Notes under the pieces: model-generated
Database searches by the model: none
Seen by the model: the letters and a program-made list of their open reading frames with translations, nothing else
Told to the model about the DNA's origin: nothing
From: Candidatus Blautia excrementipullorum
Lineage (GTDB): Bacteria; Bacillota; Clostridia; Lachnospirales; Lachnospiraceae
Length of the DNA stretch: 64,000 bases
NCBI GenBank assembly: GCA_019118645.1
Contig: DWYN01000112.1
Location: 1-64,000, forward strand
Direction: 5' to 3'
Position numbers and translations under genes: made by a program
Shown: piece by piece, positions 45,324-54,385 of the stretch
Layout of the letters: each line of letters opens with the position of its first letter
Numbering within the stretch: the first letter of the stretch is position 1

Positions 45324-47141
45324 TTATGAATTCAGAATAGACATAAATTCATCTCCGGTTATGGTCTCTTTTTCATAAAGATAATCCGCAAGCTCATCCA
45401 GTTTCTGTCTGTTATCCATTAAGATCCGGCGCGCTTTTTCGTGCTGTTTTCTTACCAGTTCCACCACCTGATTGTCGATTTTCGTCTGCGTCTCCTCCGA
45501 ACAGGTCAGCGAGGTATCCCCGCCCAGATACTGATTATTGACGGTTTCCATTGCCACCATATCAAATTTTTCATCCATGCCGTATCTGGTGATCATGGCT
45601 CTTGACAGTTTTGTCGCCTGCTCAATATCGTTGGAGGCTCCTGTAGTGACGGAACCGAAGACGATTTCCTCCGCAGCACGGCCGCCGGTCAGCGTTGCGA
45701 TCTTATTTTCCAGCTCCTCCTTGGTCATCAGATAATGCTCGCCTTCCTCCACCTGCATGGTATAGCCCAGCGCACCGGAAGTCCGGGGAACAATCGTGAT
45801 CTTCTGAACCGGAGCCGAATGGCTCTGCATGGCCGCCACAAGCGCATGGCCGATTTCATGATAGGATACAACTTTCTTTTCTTTGTCGGTCAGAATCGCA
45901 TTTTTCTTCTGATATCCGGCAATAACCACCTCAATGCTTTCCTCCAGATCTGCCTGTCCCACATATTTTCTGCCGTCTCTTACTGTACGCAGAGCCGCCT
46001 CATTGATAATATTCGCCAGTTCCGCGCCGGAAGCTCCGGAAGCCATGCGGGCGATTTTTTCAAAATCCACATCATCCGCCAGTTTGATTTTCTTTGCATG
46101 GACTTTCAGGATCTGCTCACGCCCTTTCAGATCGGGCAGCTCCACAGGGACTCTCCGGTCGAATCTTCCCGGACGGGTCAGCGCAGGATCCAATGATTCC
46201 GGACGGTTTGTGGCAGCCAGCAGGATAACTCCGCTGTTTTCTTCAAAGCCGTCCATCTCTGTCAGAAGCTGGTTCAGCGTCTGCTCTCTCTCGTCGTTTC
46301 CTCCGATCTGCCCGTCTCGCTTCTTGCCTATAGCATCAATTTCATCGATAAAAACAATACAGGGTGCTTTTTCTTTCGCCTGCCGGAACAGATCACGGAC
46401 TTTTGCCGCGCCCATGCCCACGAACATTTCAACAAACTCGGAACCGGACATGGAAAAGAACGGAACATTGGCTTCACCTGCCACTGCCTTCGCCAGCATT
46501 GTTTTTCCGGTACCGGGAGGACCTACGAGCAGGATGCCCTTCGGCATGGCTGCGCCCACTTCTTTATACTTATCTGGATTATGCAGATAATCCACAATTT
46601 CCGTAAGATTCTCCTTTGCCTCATCCTCGCCTGCGACATCTGAGAATTTGATTCCCTCTGAAGATTTCACATATACTTTCGCGTTGCTTTTTCCCATGCC
46701 GAAGGCCATGGAATTCGGCCCTCCGGCTTTCTGCATCAGCTTTTTCGATATATACTGGCCGATGCCTATAAAAATTACAATTGGCAGAACCCAGGTAAGC
46801 AGGAAACTCAACACAGGCGACATCTGTTCTATGATCTCCCCGGAAAATTCCGCGCCTGACTCATACAGCCGCTGCGTCAGATCCGGATCGTCCACCATTC
46901 CGGTTTTATAAACCGTTGTATTATCTTTATCCGTAAACAGAATCCGGTTATCCTGCGTCTGAATTTCTACCTGGCCGATTTCTTTTTCTTCTGTCATGGT
47001 AATAAACGTACCATAATCCACCTGCTGTATCTGCCTCTCCATCATCCATGGCATGGCAAGAAAATTAAAAAGCAGAAGGATCAGAAGAACAATTGTATAA
47101 TAATAAATCAGCGGTTTTTTTGGTCTTTTTACCTCATTCAT
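45324..47141 (-). CDS. ftsH: ATP-dependent zinc metalloprotease FtsH (accessory copy)
   Basis: A 605-residue membrane protease. Two helices lie at about residues 14-32 and 110-130. The AAA domain shows Walker A GPPGTGKT (207-214), Walker [12 protein letters not shown] and [19 protein letters not shown]. The peptidase has HEIGH near residue 430. It degrades misfolded membrane proteins. The ATG overlaps the preceding small gene's stop (TAATG). Its operon partners are not those of housekeeping ftsH genes, so an accessory role is suggested. A remnant of a second copy is at 55710-55931. Confidence 0.95.
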   Translation of the reverse strand: MNEVKRPKKPLIYYYTIVLLILLLFNFLAMPWMMERQIQQVDYGTFITMTEEKEIGQVEIQTQDNRILFTDKDNTTVYKTGMVDDPDLTQRLYESGAEFSGEIIEQMSPVLSFLLTWVLPIVIFIGIGQYISKKLMQKAGGPNSMAFGMGKSNAKVYVKSSEGIKFSDVAGEDEAKENLTEIVDYLHNPDKYKEVGAAMPKGILLVGPPGTGKTMLAKAVAGEANVPFFSMSGSEFVEMFVGMGAAKVRDLFRQAKEKAPCIVFIDEIDAIGKKRDGQIGGNDEREQTLNQLLTEMDGFEENSGVILLAATNRPESLDPALTRPGRFDRRVPVELPDLKGREQILKVHAKKIKLADDVDFEKIARMASGASGAELANIINEAALRTVRDGRKYVGQADLEESIEVVIAGYQKKNAILTDKEKKVVSYHEIGHALVAAMQSHSAPVQKITIVPRTSGALGYTMQVEEGEHYLMTKEELENKIATLTGGRAAEEIVFGSVTTGASNDIEQATKLSRAMITRYGMDEKFDMVAMETVNNQYLGGDTSLTCSEETQTKIDNQVVELVRKQHEKARRILMDNRQKLDELADYLYEKETITGDEFMSILNS

Positions 47142-47596
47142 TATAAAATCACTCCTTCTTTTGTTTCCTTTTCTTCAATGTTCATCTGTACATCGATTGC
47201 TTTTAAGGTTGACATCAGAGCATATTTCATAGACTGTACCGCAAAGTCAATGGCATATTCCGCGTAAAGAGCCGAAGCCTCCGCCAGGCTTGAGGACGGT
47301 GTTTCCGCTTCCCCCCGGAGATAATCCGGCAGCTCCTGCTCCAGGATTTTTTTTGCCTTTTTGAAATAGCTCAGCTGAGCGTCTGCCAGTGCCGTCACAG
47401 CCGGCGAACGGCTGCTCTCCACATTGCTTTTCAGCAGAAGCTCATTTTCCCGGTATTCATCAGAAGCCCTCTGAAGTTCCTGCCGGATTTTTTTATGATC
47501 CTCCTGCTGACAGAGACGAAGGCGGCTCTGCATCCGCCCGTATTGCTGTTCCAGTTCATACAGCTTGGCAGCAAACATTCCTTCGTTTAATTTCAT
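47141..47596 (-). CDS. Coiled-coil protein coupled to FtsH
   Basis: A 151-residue protein I do not recognise. It is strongly helical and charged (LYELEQQYGRMQSRLRL, IRQELQRASDEYREN), with probable coiled coil over the first 90 residues. No signal peptide or membrane segment is present. The stop overlaps the FtsH start by one base, so the two are made together. It may be an FtsH adaptor or modulator, by position only. The gene opens the five-gene FtsH-patatin-GT8-radical SAM operon. Confidence 0.7.
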   Translation of the reverse strand: MKLNEGMFAAKLYELEQQYGRMQSRLRLCQQEDHKKIRQELQRASDEYRENELLLKSNVESSRSPAVTALADAQLSYFKKAKKILEQELPDYLRGEAETPSSSLAEASALYAEYAIDFAVQSMKYALMSTLKAIDVQMNIEEKETKEGVIL

Positions 47597-47672
47597 AAGT
47601 AAGACTCCTTTCCTGAACTGATTCTTTTATACCAGATCAGCCGAAACTTCACCATTCGCAATTTCTTCCATC

Positions 47673-47701
47673 TGTATTGACACATTTTTCAAAATGTCAA
47701 A
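47673..47701 (-). promoter_or_regulatory. Possible promoter of the FtsH operon
   Basis: On the minus strand TTGACA (696-701) is 17 bp from ATACAG (673-678). The -10 is poor. The box lies in an imperfect inverted repeat at 47679-47700 with arms TGACA and TGTCA, which could be a regulator site. Confidence 0.35.
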
Positions 47702-47868
47702 AACATTTACATTCTGCCGGTTTTGTAAGAAGATTACCTCGTGAAATTATGATAAGAAAGAATCCTTCTCCGCCTGCGGCGGGTCGCGCAAGCGACATAT
47801 TCCATTCCGCCGCAGTGCGACCCTCGCATAGCATTTTGATTTCGCAGGAAGGCAATTTCCTGTGAAAT

Positions 47869-47910
47869 CAAAAAAACAGCGGTTATAAGCATTTCCTACC
47901 TTACCGCTGC
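47869..47910 (-). terminator. Terminator of the first TetR gene
   Basis: CAGCGGT (877-883) pairs with ACCGCTG (903-909) around a 19-nt loop. On the minus strand TTTTTTT follows. Confidence 0.8.
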
Positions 47911-47948
47911 TTTTCGCAAATTATTTTCAATTGTGAACTGTTCTCTGA

Positions 47949-48503
47949 TCATAAAGCGGCGGATCGTTTTATCTCTCCGCCTCGTTTTTCCGGAAGGAGT
48001 CGGCAGATCTGTGCTGCCACACTTTTTGCGTCAACCTCTCCTGCTTCACAGCATTTAAAAAGCATCCCGCACAGACCGAAGGACCAGAAATCCAGAACTG
48101 TCTCCATATCAGAATAATTCAAAGCGACCTCTCCTCCCCTGTTCCGTATCAGCTCCTGCAGATACATCCTGGTTGCCTGCACAAACAGTTTTTCAATCTG
48201 TCCCCGCTTCTGTGAATCCATTAATCTGCAGATCAGTGTACGCTGTTCCAGTGTGGAAACAATAAGAAGCTCCACGGCATCTTCCGGGGATTCAATTTCC
48301 AGGCTGCGCGCGAGCATCCGCTTTACAGATTCTTCAATAGACCATTCAATGACTTCCATAATATCCCGGAAGTGATAGTAAAATGTCTGTCTGGAAATGT
48401 TGCATTCATCAATCAGCGCTTTTACAGTGATTTTGTCAATTCCCTTCTTTTTTGCCATTTTTGCAAACGCGTCGGCTATGATGTTCTTCATGTTGACTGG
48501 CAT
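47949..48503 (-). CDS. TetR family regulator (copy 1)
   Basis: A 184-residue regulator of the subgroup with a TetR_C-like fold. The helix-turn-helix is in GIDKITVKALIDECNISRQ followed by TFYYHFRDIMEV. It is a close paralogue of the regulator at 56094-56627: 46 of the first 54 residues are identical. AGAGGTAGG precedes the ATG. It has its own terminator, so it is separate from the FtsH operon downstream, which it may control. Confidence 0.88.
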   Translation of the reverse strand: MPVNMKNIIADAFAKMAKKKGIDKITVKALIDECNISRQTFYYHFRDIMEVIEWSIEESVKRMLARSLEIESPEDAVELLIVSTLEQRTLICRLMDSQKRGQIEKLFVQATRMYLQELIRNRGGEVALNYSDMETVLDFWSFGLCGMLFKCCEAGEVDAKSVAAQICRLLPEKRGGEIKRSAAL

Positions 48504-49167
48504 AGATCCTACCTCTTTTTCCGCTCGTAATATATTTCCGTTATAGTGCCTGTTGAAGGTATTATAGACTGTATACTGTCATTTTTCAACCACCAAAGAC
48601 ATATCCCTCATTCACATTTTTCATCCAGAAAATATCTGTCTGTGCGGGCACGGCAGCCGCCTGTCGGATGTATCACACATAAATACAGGCAGCACTGCCT
48701 GTATTTATGCAGTGCTGCCTCTTGTCTGATCCTGCTGCCGGGCCAGCCCTTTCATGGCGATAAATCCCATGTCCGATATCATCACTGAAATACGATTGTC
48801 ATTCTGAAGAGAAGCAGCTAGTAACATCTATGCCGCAAAAAGACATCCAGGACTCCTTTTCTCCCTGACAAAACATTTTTGCATGCACAGTTGTTCAGAG
48901 AAAAAATCCATGGTAAACTAATTACAGCAGTCTTTTTATGATGGTTTGTATTTTTTTCTGAAAATATATGGATACTAACTTTAAACTGCTTTTTGCAGAG
49001 AGATCATTTTTCTATTAAGGAACGCAGTGTCTCCGGTATAAAAAAGTGGGACTTCAGATATTATGAATTGCTGATGATCATAATTCTGCGGTTTTATATC
49101 CGGACATTACCACAGAAAAGGAAGTGAGCCGCAGGGAAGACCTAGTCTTTGCCTGCCATGCTGAATT
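48504..49167. other. 664-bp divergent intergenic region
   Basis: Between the TetR gene and the GGDEF/EAL gene I see the hairpin pair at 48678-48719. A minus-strand 40-codon frame at 48705-48827 (opening MLLAASLQNDNRIS) has no good ribosome site and reads like the tail of a lost gene. Long AT-rich tracts fill 48900-49020. No clear -35/-10 pair for the plus-strand gene could be named. Confidence 0.5.
48678..48719. other. Overlapping mutually exclusive hairpins
   Basis: A perfect 14-bp stem (48678-48691 with 48696-48709, 4-nt loop) overlaps a perfect 11-bp stem (48688-48698 with 48709-48719, 10-nt loop). Both cannot form together. No T-run follows on either strand. Confidence 0.6.
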
Positions 49168-51945
49168 ATGCAGAAAATCGAATTCAATAAGCCTAAAGAA
49201 TTACTCAGAACTATTTTGGCGACAGACGGACTTTCCTTCTGTGAATATATATTTACAGAAGATATTCTCGTCCTCTACGATCATTCATTATGTGTAAAAC
49301 GAACTATTCCCGAGTTTCTGAACTACATTAAAACCAGCTCTGTATTTCATCCTGAAGATCAGTGGAAGCTTCGCAGATTCTTCCAGGAAAGAAGCAAAGG
49401 AGAAATTGAAATCCATGTAGAAAAAAACAATGTGCTGACCAGACAGCTGCTCCAGGTCTATCCTCTGGAGGGAATTGACCACTCTTCCCGTTTTCTGTTC
49501 ATTATCCGGGACGTCACATGGAAAAAAGACCGGGAGGCGCTTCTGGAAATCCGCGCTATGAGAGATTCTCTCACCATGCTCTACAATCATTTTTTCGGCA
49601 GGGATCTGATCAATGAATACCTGAGCACAAAAGATCCATATGCCTCCTGCGGTCTTATGGTCATTGACCTTGACTACTTCAAGTATGCCAACGATACTTA
49701 CGGACATCTCTTCGGAGATCAGGTACTGGTGGCATTTGCACGGCTTCTTACTTCCATGTTCGAAGAAAAAGATATTCTTATCCGTGCCGGCGGCGATGAA
49801 TTTGTTGTCTTTTTAAAGGATATCAGCCATACAGCCCTTGTGAAAAAATCAATGCAGCTGATAAATGCCGCCCGGAAACTCACTTTCAAGGACAAAGGCT
49901 ACTCGGTCACCTGCAGCGCAGGAGTTTGTTTTCTCGCGGAAAACATTTCCGGGTACAGTTACGATCAGCTCTTTGAAAATGCAGACTGGGCGCTCTACCG
50001 GGCAAAGGAAAACGGCCGCAACCGTTATGCCTTCTGCGACAGTCTTCAGAGATATGAACTCTCCGAAAAAGAGCCTCTTCAGGATGACAGCATTGATATC
50101 CGTTATCTGCACAACGATATCATTTCCACTGCTTTTGAAATTTTTGAAAAAACAAGTAATTTCACAATGGCAGTAGAACTTCTGATGAAAGTAATCGGAT
50201 ATCGTTTCCAGCTGGACCGGATTACCATCATCCGTACAGATATCAAAGAAAAAAGCACCTCGCGCCAGTATCAGTGGTGTTCTCAATATGCTCCCGAGGT
50301 GCTGACATCGCCTGAAGATTTTACAAAGGAAGATTTTCTGACTCTGTTTCAGAGCTACGATGATAATCTTACCACTGTTCTTCAGTATGATAATATGGGG
50401 ATGTATTCTCCAGGCGGCGCAGCTCTGCTGATGCAGGGAGGAGCCAAGACAGTCCTCTATGCCGCCATGTACTGCGAAGGCAAATATACCGGGGCCATTT
50501 CCTATGTGGTCTGCAGAGAAAAGCGTTTCTGGTCCAAACAGAACCGCAAAGAACTCAGCGAAGTTACAAAGATTATATCCGCTCACCTTTCCAGAACCCA
50601 GTCGGATGCGCGTGAACTCCAAAGCCAGCTTTCCTGGACGGAGTATGACAGCCTGACCGGCCTGATTTCCTTTTCCCGTTTCCGCATTGAAGCAGAACAT
50701 TTGATTGTGGGAAACTATGCCACATCACACGCTATGATTTACAGCGATTTTGAAAGCTTTAAATATTTCAACCAGAAATGCGGCTATAGTGTGGGCGATC
50801 AGCTTTTAAAAGAATACAGCAACTTTTTTATTGAAAAACTGGAAAATGTAGAACCTGCTGCATTCACCCGCGTAATTTCCGATCAGTTTCTGATGCTGGT
50901 TCCCTATGCCGATAAAGAAGAACTGATAGAGAAAACCAAGCGCTTTAACCAGGAATTTATTCAGCAGCAGGCGGGTAAATTTCAAGGGGCAAGACTCCGT
51001 ATCCGCATTGGGGTTTACTTCATCGAGCCCGGCTGTGTCAGCGCCTCCTTTGCCATTGACGCGGCGAACTATGCCAGAAAGCAGGTTCCGCATCACACAC
51101 CTGTATCCATACGGATTTACGATGAGGAACTGAAGCATAAGCAGGAACTGGAAAATGAAATTATAAACGGAATTGACGAGGCATTCCAGGAACATCGTTT
51201 TCAGATTTATCTGCAGCCTAAAATTTCTCTGGCAACCGGAAAAGTCGTTGGTGCAGAAGCTCTTGTACGCTGGATCACCAGAGAGGGAACTGTCTTAACT
51301 CCGGATGCTTTTGTGCCTTTATGTGAATCCAGCGGGCGCATCGAAGAACTGGATTTTTATGTATTTGAACGGGTTGCGGAGTTCCTTGCCCGCAATCAGA
51401 AACTGGGCAGGAAGCAGGTTCCCATCTCCGTAAACGCATCCATTCTCCATGCATCAGATCCGTTTGCGGTGCAGAAATACCTGAATATCCTGGAAAAATA
51501 TCATATTGATCCTAAGTATACAGAAATCGAACTGACGGAAACTGCTACGGTAGATGAATATGAAAAAGCCAGACGCTGGTTCCGTGAACTGAGGAAAGCC
51601 GGAATCCGCACCGCTATGGACGACTTCGGTGCCGGTTATTCCGTGCTGAATTCTGTTATCGATATACCGGTAGATACCGTGAAGCTGGATCGGGCCTTTA
51701 TCCGCAACTGTGAAGTCGGCCCAAGAGGTATTTTTTTCTTTCAGAAGCTGGTGGACATGATCCGCGGGCTTGGCTACCATGTCGTTTGCGAAGGTGTGGA
51801 GACGGAGACGCAGTTTAATATGCTGAAAGAAACCGACTGTGAGGAAGTTCAGGGCTATCTGTTTTCCAGGCCTCTTTCTCTGTCCGACTATGAGGAATAT
51901 GTCTATCATGTCGGAGAAACGCAGTCCGCAGGTGACAGCGCCTGA
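49168..51945 (+). CDS. Cyclic-di-GMP GGDEF/EAL hybrid protein
   Basis: A 925-residue soluble signalling protein. A PAS-like N-terminus (about 1-120) is followed by a diguanylate cyclase domain with an intact AGGDEF near residue 208. A GAF-like middle (about 310-480) comes next, then a second GGDEF-fold domain (about 490-640) whose motif has decayed to RVISDQF. An EAL phosphodiesterase domain starts near 680: AEALVRW, SVNASIL, EIELTET, MDDFGAGYS, VKLDRAF and CEGVETE. All metal and catalytic residues of the EAL domain are present. The start lacks a strong ribosome site. Confidence 0.93.
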   Translation: MQKIEFNKPKELLRTILATDGLSFCEYIFTEDILVLYDHSLCVKRTIPEFLNYIKTSSVFHPEDQWKLRRFFQERSKGEIEIHVEKNNVLTRQLLQVYPLEGIDHSSRFLFIIRDVTWKKDREALLEIRAMRDSLTMLYNHFFGRDLINEYLSTKDPYASCGLMVIDLDYFKYANDTYGHLFGDQVLVAFARLLTSMFEEKDILIRAGGDEFVVFLKDISHTALVKKSMQLINAARKLTFKDKGYSVTCSAGVCFLAENISGYSYDQLFENADWALYRAKENGRNRYAFCDSLQRYELSEKEPLQDDSIDIRYLHNDIISTAFEIFEKTSNFTMAVELLMKVIGYRFQLDRITIIRTDIKEKSTSRQYQWCSQYAPEVLTSPEDFTKEDFLTLFQSYDDNLTTVLQYDNMGMYSPGGAALLMQGGAKTVLYAAMYCEGKYTGAISYVVCREKRFWSKQNRKELSEVTKIISAHLSRTQSDARELQSQLSWTEYDSLTGLISFSRFRIEAEHLIVGNYATSHAMIYSDFESFKYFNQKCGYSVGDQLLKEYSNFFIEKLENVEPAAFTRVISDQFLMLVPYADKEELIEKTKRFNQEFIQQQAGKFQGARLRIRIGVYFIEPGCVSASFAIDAANYARKQVPHHTPVSIRIYDEELKHKQELENEIINGIDEAFQEHRFQIYLQPKISLATGKVVGAEALVRWITREGTVLTPDAFVPLCESSGRIEELDFYVFERVAEFLARNQKLGRKQVPISVNASILHASDPFAVQKYLNILEKYHIDPKYTEIELTETATVDEYEKARRWFRELRKAGIRTAMDDFGAGYSVLNSVIDIPVDTVKLDRAFIRNCEVGPRGIFFFQKLVDMIRGLGYHVVCEGVETETQFNMLKETDCEEVQGYLFSRPLSLSDYEEYVYHVGETQSAGDSA

Positions 51946-52285
51946 AAAAATGCAGCATTTTCAGCAATATTTGTGCAGAATGACCTTTGCAACAGCCGAA
52001 CTTTTTCTTTATCATTAATTATATTAACGTGTGGCACTACTGCGTAAATCCAGTTGATTGCTGCGCGTTTTTATTTTGTCCTGCGTACAAAGAATTCATA
52101 ATAATCTGTCTTTCCTAATTCTTCTGTTTTATCAGCAGAGCAGGCTTTTTGAATCCTGGTTATGTGCCTTCTTTTGTTCATTTTTATTGTTTATAATGAT
52201 TTTATGCTTGACTCTATAATTATTGCAGAGTTTATAATTCATTACAGTAAAATACAAATTATTCATCAGAAGAGGATACATAAAT
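51946..52285. other. Intergenic region before the MATE gene
   Basis: A short imperfect hairpin CTGAAAA/TTTTCAG lies right after the GGDEF/EAL stop and may end its transcript weakly. The rest is AT-rich with no coding signs. The MATE promoter lies at 52208-52238. Confidence 0.45.
52208..52238 (+). promoter_or_regulatory. Predicted promoter of the MATE gene
   Basis: TTGACT (208-213) is followed by TTTATA (231-236, 17-bp spacing) or TATAAT (233-238, 19-bp spacing), about 50 bp before the ATG. Confidence 0.55.
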
Positions 52286-53659
52286 ATGGAAAAAAATCTT
52301 ACCACCGGCAGTGTATTCAAAAATATTCTTTTCTTTTCACTGCCCTACCTGCTCTCTTATTTTCTGCAGACCCTTTATGGAATGGCAGATCTTTTTATTA
52401 TCGGCCAGTTCGAGGGAGTTGCCAGCACAACCGCCGTATCCATCGGTTCTCAGGTTATGCATATGCTGACTGTAATGATCGTCGGGCTTGCCATGGGATC
52501 TACTGTATCCATCGGACAGGCTGTAGGCGGAAAAGACAAAAAAAGGGCTGCCTCCAGTATCGGCAACACCGTCACATTGTTCATGTGCCTGTCCATTGTG
52601 CTGACCGTTGTGCTTCTGCTTCTTGTACGGCCTATCGTCAGCATAATGTCGACTCCGGAGGCTGCTGTTTCAGGAACTGTCGACTATCTGACCATCTGTT
52701 TTATCGGCATCCCGTTTATTACGGCGTACAACATTATCAGCTCCATTTTCCGGGGAATGGGTGACAGCAAAAGTCCCATGTATTTTGTGGCTGTGGCCTG
52801 CGCAGCCAATATCGGGCTTGATTATCTCTTTATGGGCGCGCTTCATATGGGGCCCTCCGGCGCGGCTCTCGGAACTTCGCTGTCCCAGGCGGTCAGCGTT
52901 GTGATCGCCCTTATTGTGATCCGAAAACACAGCGGCAGCCTCTCTGTACACCGGAAAGACTTTAAGCCTGCGCGGCCTGTTATGGGAAAAATTCTGAAAA
53001 TCGGTATTCCCATCGCCATGCAGGATGGCTTGATACAGGTTGCTTTTATCATTATTACTGTCATCGCCAACCGCCGCGGTCTCACTGACGCTGCAGCTGT
53101 GGGAATCGTAGAAAAAATCATCAGTTTTCTGTTTCTGGTTCCCTCTTCCATGCTGTCCACTGTTTCCGCTCTCGGCGCGCAGAATATCGGCGCCGGCAAA
53201 CCCGATCGCGCCAGACTTACTCTGCGCTATGCGGCTTTCACAGCAGTCTGCTTCGGTATTTTCGTGGTAGTGGTGATGCAGTTTGCCGCCGAACCGGTAA
53301 TCTCGCTCTTTACTGACAGTACCCGATCTGACGGAGCGGAAGTGGTTCGTCTGGGCGGACAGTATATGCGGGGTTATGTCTGGGACTGCATCTTCGCGGG
53401 AATCCATTTCAGTTTCAGCGGTTATTTCTGTGCCTGCGGAAAATCCGGCATTTCCTTCCTGCATAACATTACCGCCATTCTCCTGGTGCGTGTACCGGGT
53501 GTTTATCTGACCTCCGTCTGGTTTCCGGATAGCCTGTTTCCCATGGGACTGGCAACGTCCATGGGCTCGCTTTTGTCTGTGATAATCTGTGTCATCGCTT
53601 ATATAATACTGTCAAAAAATACAGGAAAACAGACGCTGGGCATGAAAAAAACAGCCTGA
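52286..53659 (+). CDS. MATE family efflux transporter
   Basis: A 457-residue cation-coupled exporter with about twelve helices. The first half has SLPYLLSYFLQTLYGMADLFIIGQFEG and GLAMGSTVSIGQAVGGKD; the second half repeats the fold (GIPIAMQDGLIQVAFIIITVI, FLFLVPSSMLSTVSALGAQNIGAGK). Such pumps expel drugs, toxins or metabolites using Na+ or H+ gradients; the substrate cannot be told. AGAGGATA precedes the ATG. It converges with the methyltransferase-like gene. Confidence 0.94.
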   Translation: MEKNLTTGSVFKNILFFSLPYLLSYFLQTLYGMADLFIIGQFEGVASTTAVSIGSQVMHMLTVMIVGLAMGSTVSIGQAVGGKDKKRAASSIGNTVTLFMCLSIVLTVVLLLLVRPIVSIMSTPEAAVSGTVDYLTICFIGIPFITAYNIISSIFRGMGDSKSPMYFVAVACAANIGLDYLFMGALHMGPSGAALGTSLSQAVSVVIALIVIRKHSGSLSVHRKDFKPARPVMGKILKIGIPIAMQDGLIQVAFIIITVIANRRGLTDAAAVGIVEKIISFLFLVPSSMLSTVSALGAQNIGAGKPDRARLTLRYAAFTAVCFGIFVVVVMQFAAEPVISLFTDSTRSDGAEVVRLGGQYMRGYVWDCIFAGIHFSFSGYFCACGKSGISFLHNITAILLVRVPGVYLTSVWFPDSLFPMGLATSMGSLLSVIICVIAYIILSKNTGKQTLGMKKTA

Positions 53660-53686
53660 CAGAACGTAGGGAACAAAAGCCGAAAT

Positions 53687-53711
53687 TTCCCTGGTTCTCA
53701 GAACCAGGGAA
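53687..53711. terminator. Hairpin between convergent MATE and methyltransferase genes
   Basis: TTCCCTGGTTC (687-697) pairs with GAACCAGGGAA (701-711) around a 3-nt loop that contains the methyltransferase stop codon. The T-run is poor on both sides. Confidence 0.5.
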
Positions 53712-54171
53712 TGCATCGGTTCACTCTTCTGCAGTACTCTGTATATTTCTGTCCGTGCAGGGCTTTCAGCCATTTTTCTTCTGTTGCGCGGAGCAGAATA
53801 GTCATATAAATCCAGTATCCCAGCGGAAGCGCCGCCAGCATCAGATTGCAGGCAAGCAAAAGGAGACCCGCATTGGCCAGCAGGTGCCCGCTGAGGATAG
53901 GATTTCTCACATGTCCATAGATTCCGGTCGTTACAAGATTGCCGCGGAGGATATTTTCCCTGATTCTGCACTGATAATTGGCCAGACCCCACAGAAGGAC
54001 GCCCAGAAGTATCAGCACAATTCCAGCCAGATGAAACATCGGGCGAAATGCCGGAAGATCTCCATATTTTATTATGTTCCGGTGGTTCAAAGTCAGCACG
54101 GCAATCGTTGCCGGGGTAATAACTCCCACAAAAGCCGGACCGGCTCCCAGAAGGGGCAGATGATTATTCAT
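53698..54171 (-). CDS. Isoprenylcysteine methyltransferase-like membrane protein
   Basis: A 157-residue membrane protein with four or five helices. The SAM-binding region of ICMT/PEMT-type methyltransferases is visible: LVTTGIYGHVRNPILSGHLL and the ATEEKWL glutamates, followed by YCRRVNR. These enzymes methylate lipids or small membrane substrates. Starts further upstream (54231 or 54261) lack ribosome sites, so ATG 54171 is preferred on the basis of the weak AGAGAG and family length. Substrate unknown. Confidence 0.8.
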   Translation of the reverse strand: MNNHLPLLGAGPAFVGVITPATIAVLTLNHRNIIKYGDLPAFRPMFHLAGIVLILLGVLLWGLANYQCRIRENILRGNLVTTGIYGHVRNPILSGHLLANAGLLLLACNLMLAALPLGYWIYMTILLRATEEKWLKALHGQKYTEYCRRVNRCIPWF

Positions 54172-54385
54172 AGTTTTTTCTCTCTTTTCCGGTAGTTCCG
54201 GGAATTCTTCTTTCATTTTTTCTGATAGCATCAGTATAGGCAGGCCATCCCTCCCAGTCAAGACGAGAAATCGAAGAAACGATAAAATACAGGTAGCTAT
54301 TTGTCGAATTTTCTGTTATCCTATTCTACATCCGAATCCAACACTATGGGCTCAATATAAAAACACAACTGGAAGGATATGGAAT

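Larger units (their letters stand above)
47597..47948. other. Intergenic region with structured element
   Basis: No coding capacity is supported. It holds the probable FtsH operon promoter at 47673-47701 and two nested inverted repeats. CTGCGGCGG (47774-47782) pairs with CCGCCGCAG (47807-47815), and GGGTCGC (47781-47787) pairs with GCGACCC (47817-47823). A 13-bp stem without T-run lies at 47838-47869, and the terminator of the TetR gene at 47869-47910. Confidence 0.6.

Noticed and set aside
47838-47869. 13-bp stem taken at first as a terminator
   Set aside because: On either strand it lacks a following T-run; the real terminator of the TetR gene is the adjacent stem at 47877-47909.
48705-48827. 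40-codon minus-strand frame MLLAASLQNDNRIS...
   Set aside because: No ribosome site at a useful distance, no recognised family, and it runs through the hairpin pair. Kept only as a note in the intergenic entry.
51943-51965. CTGAAAA/TTTTCAG hairpin after the GGDEF/EAL gene as a terminator
   Set aside because: AT-rich stem and no T-run; mentioned only as a weak possibility in the intergenic entry.
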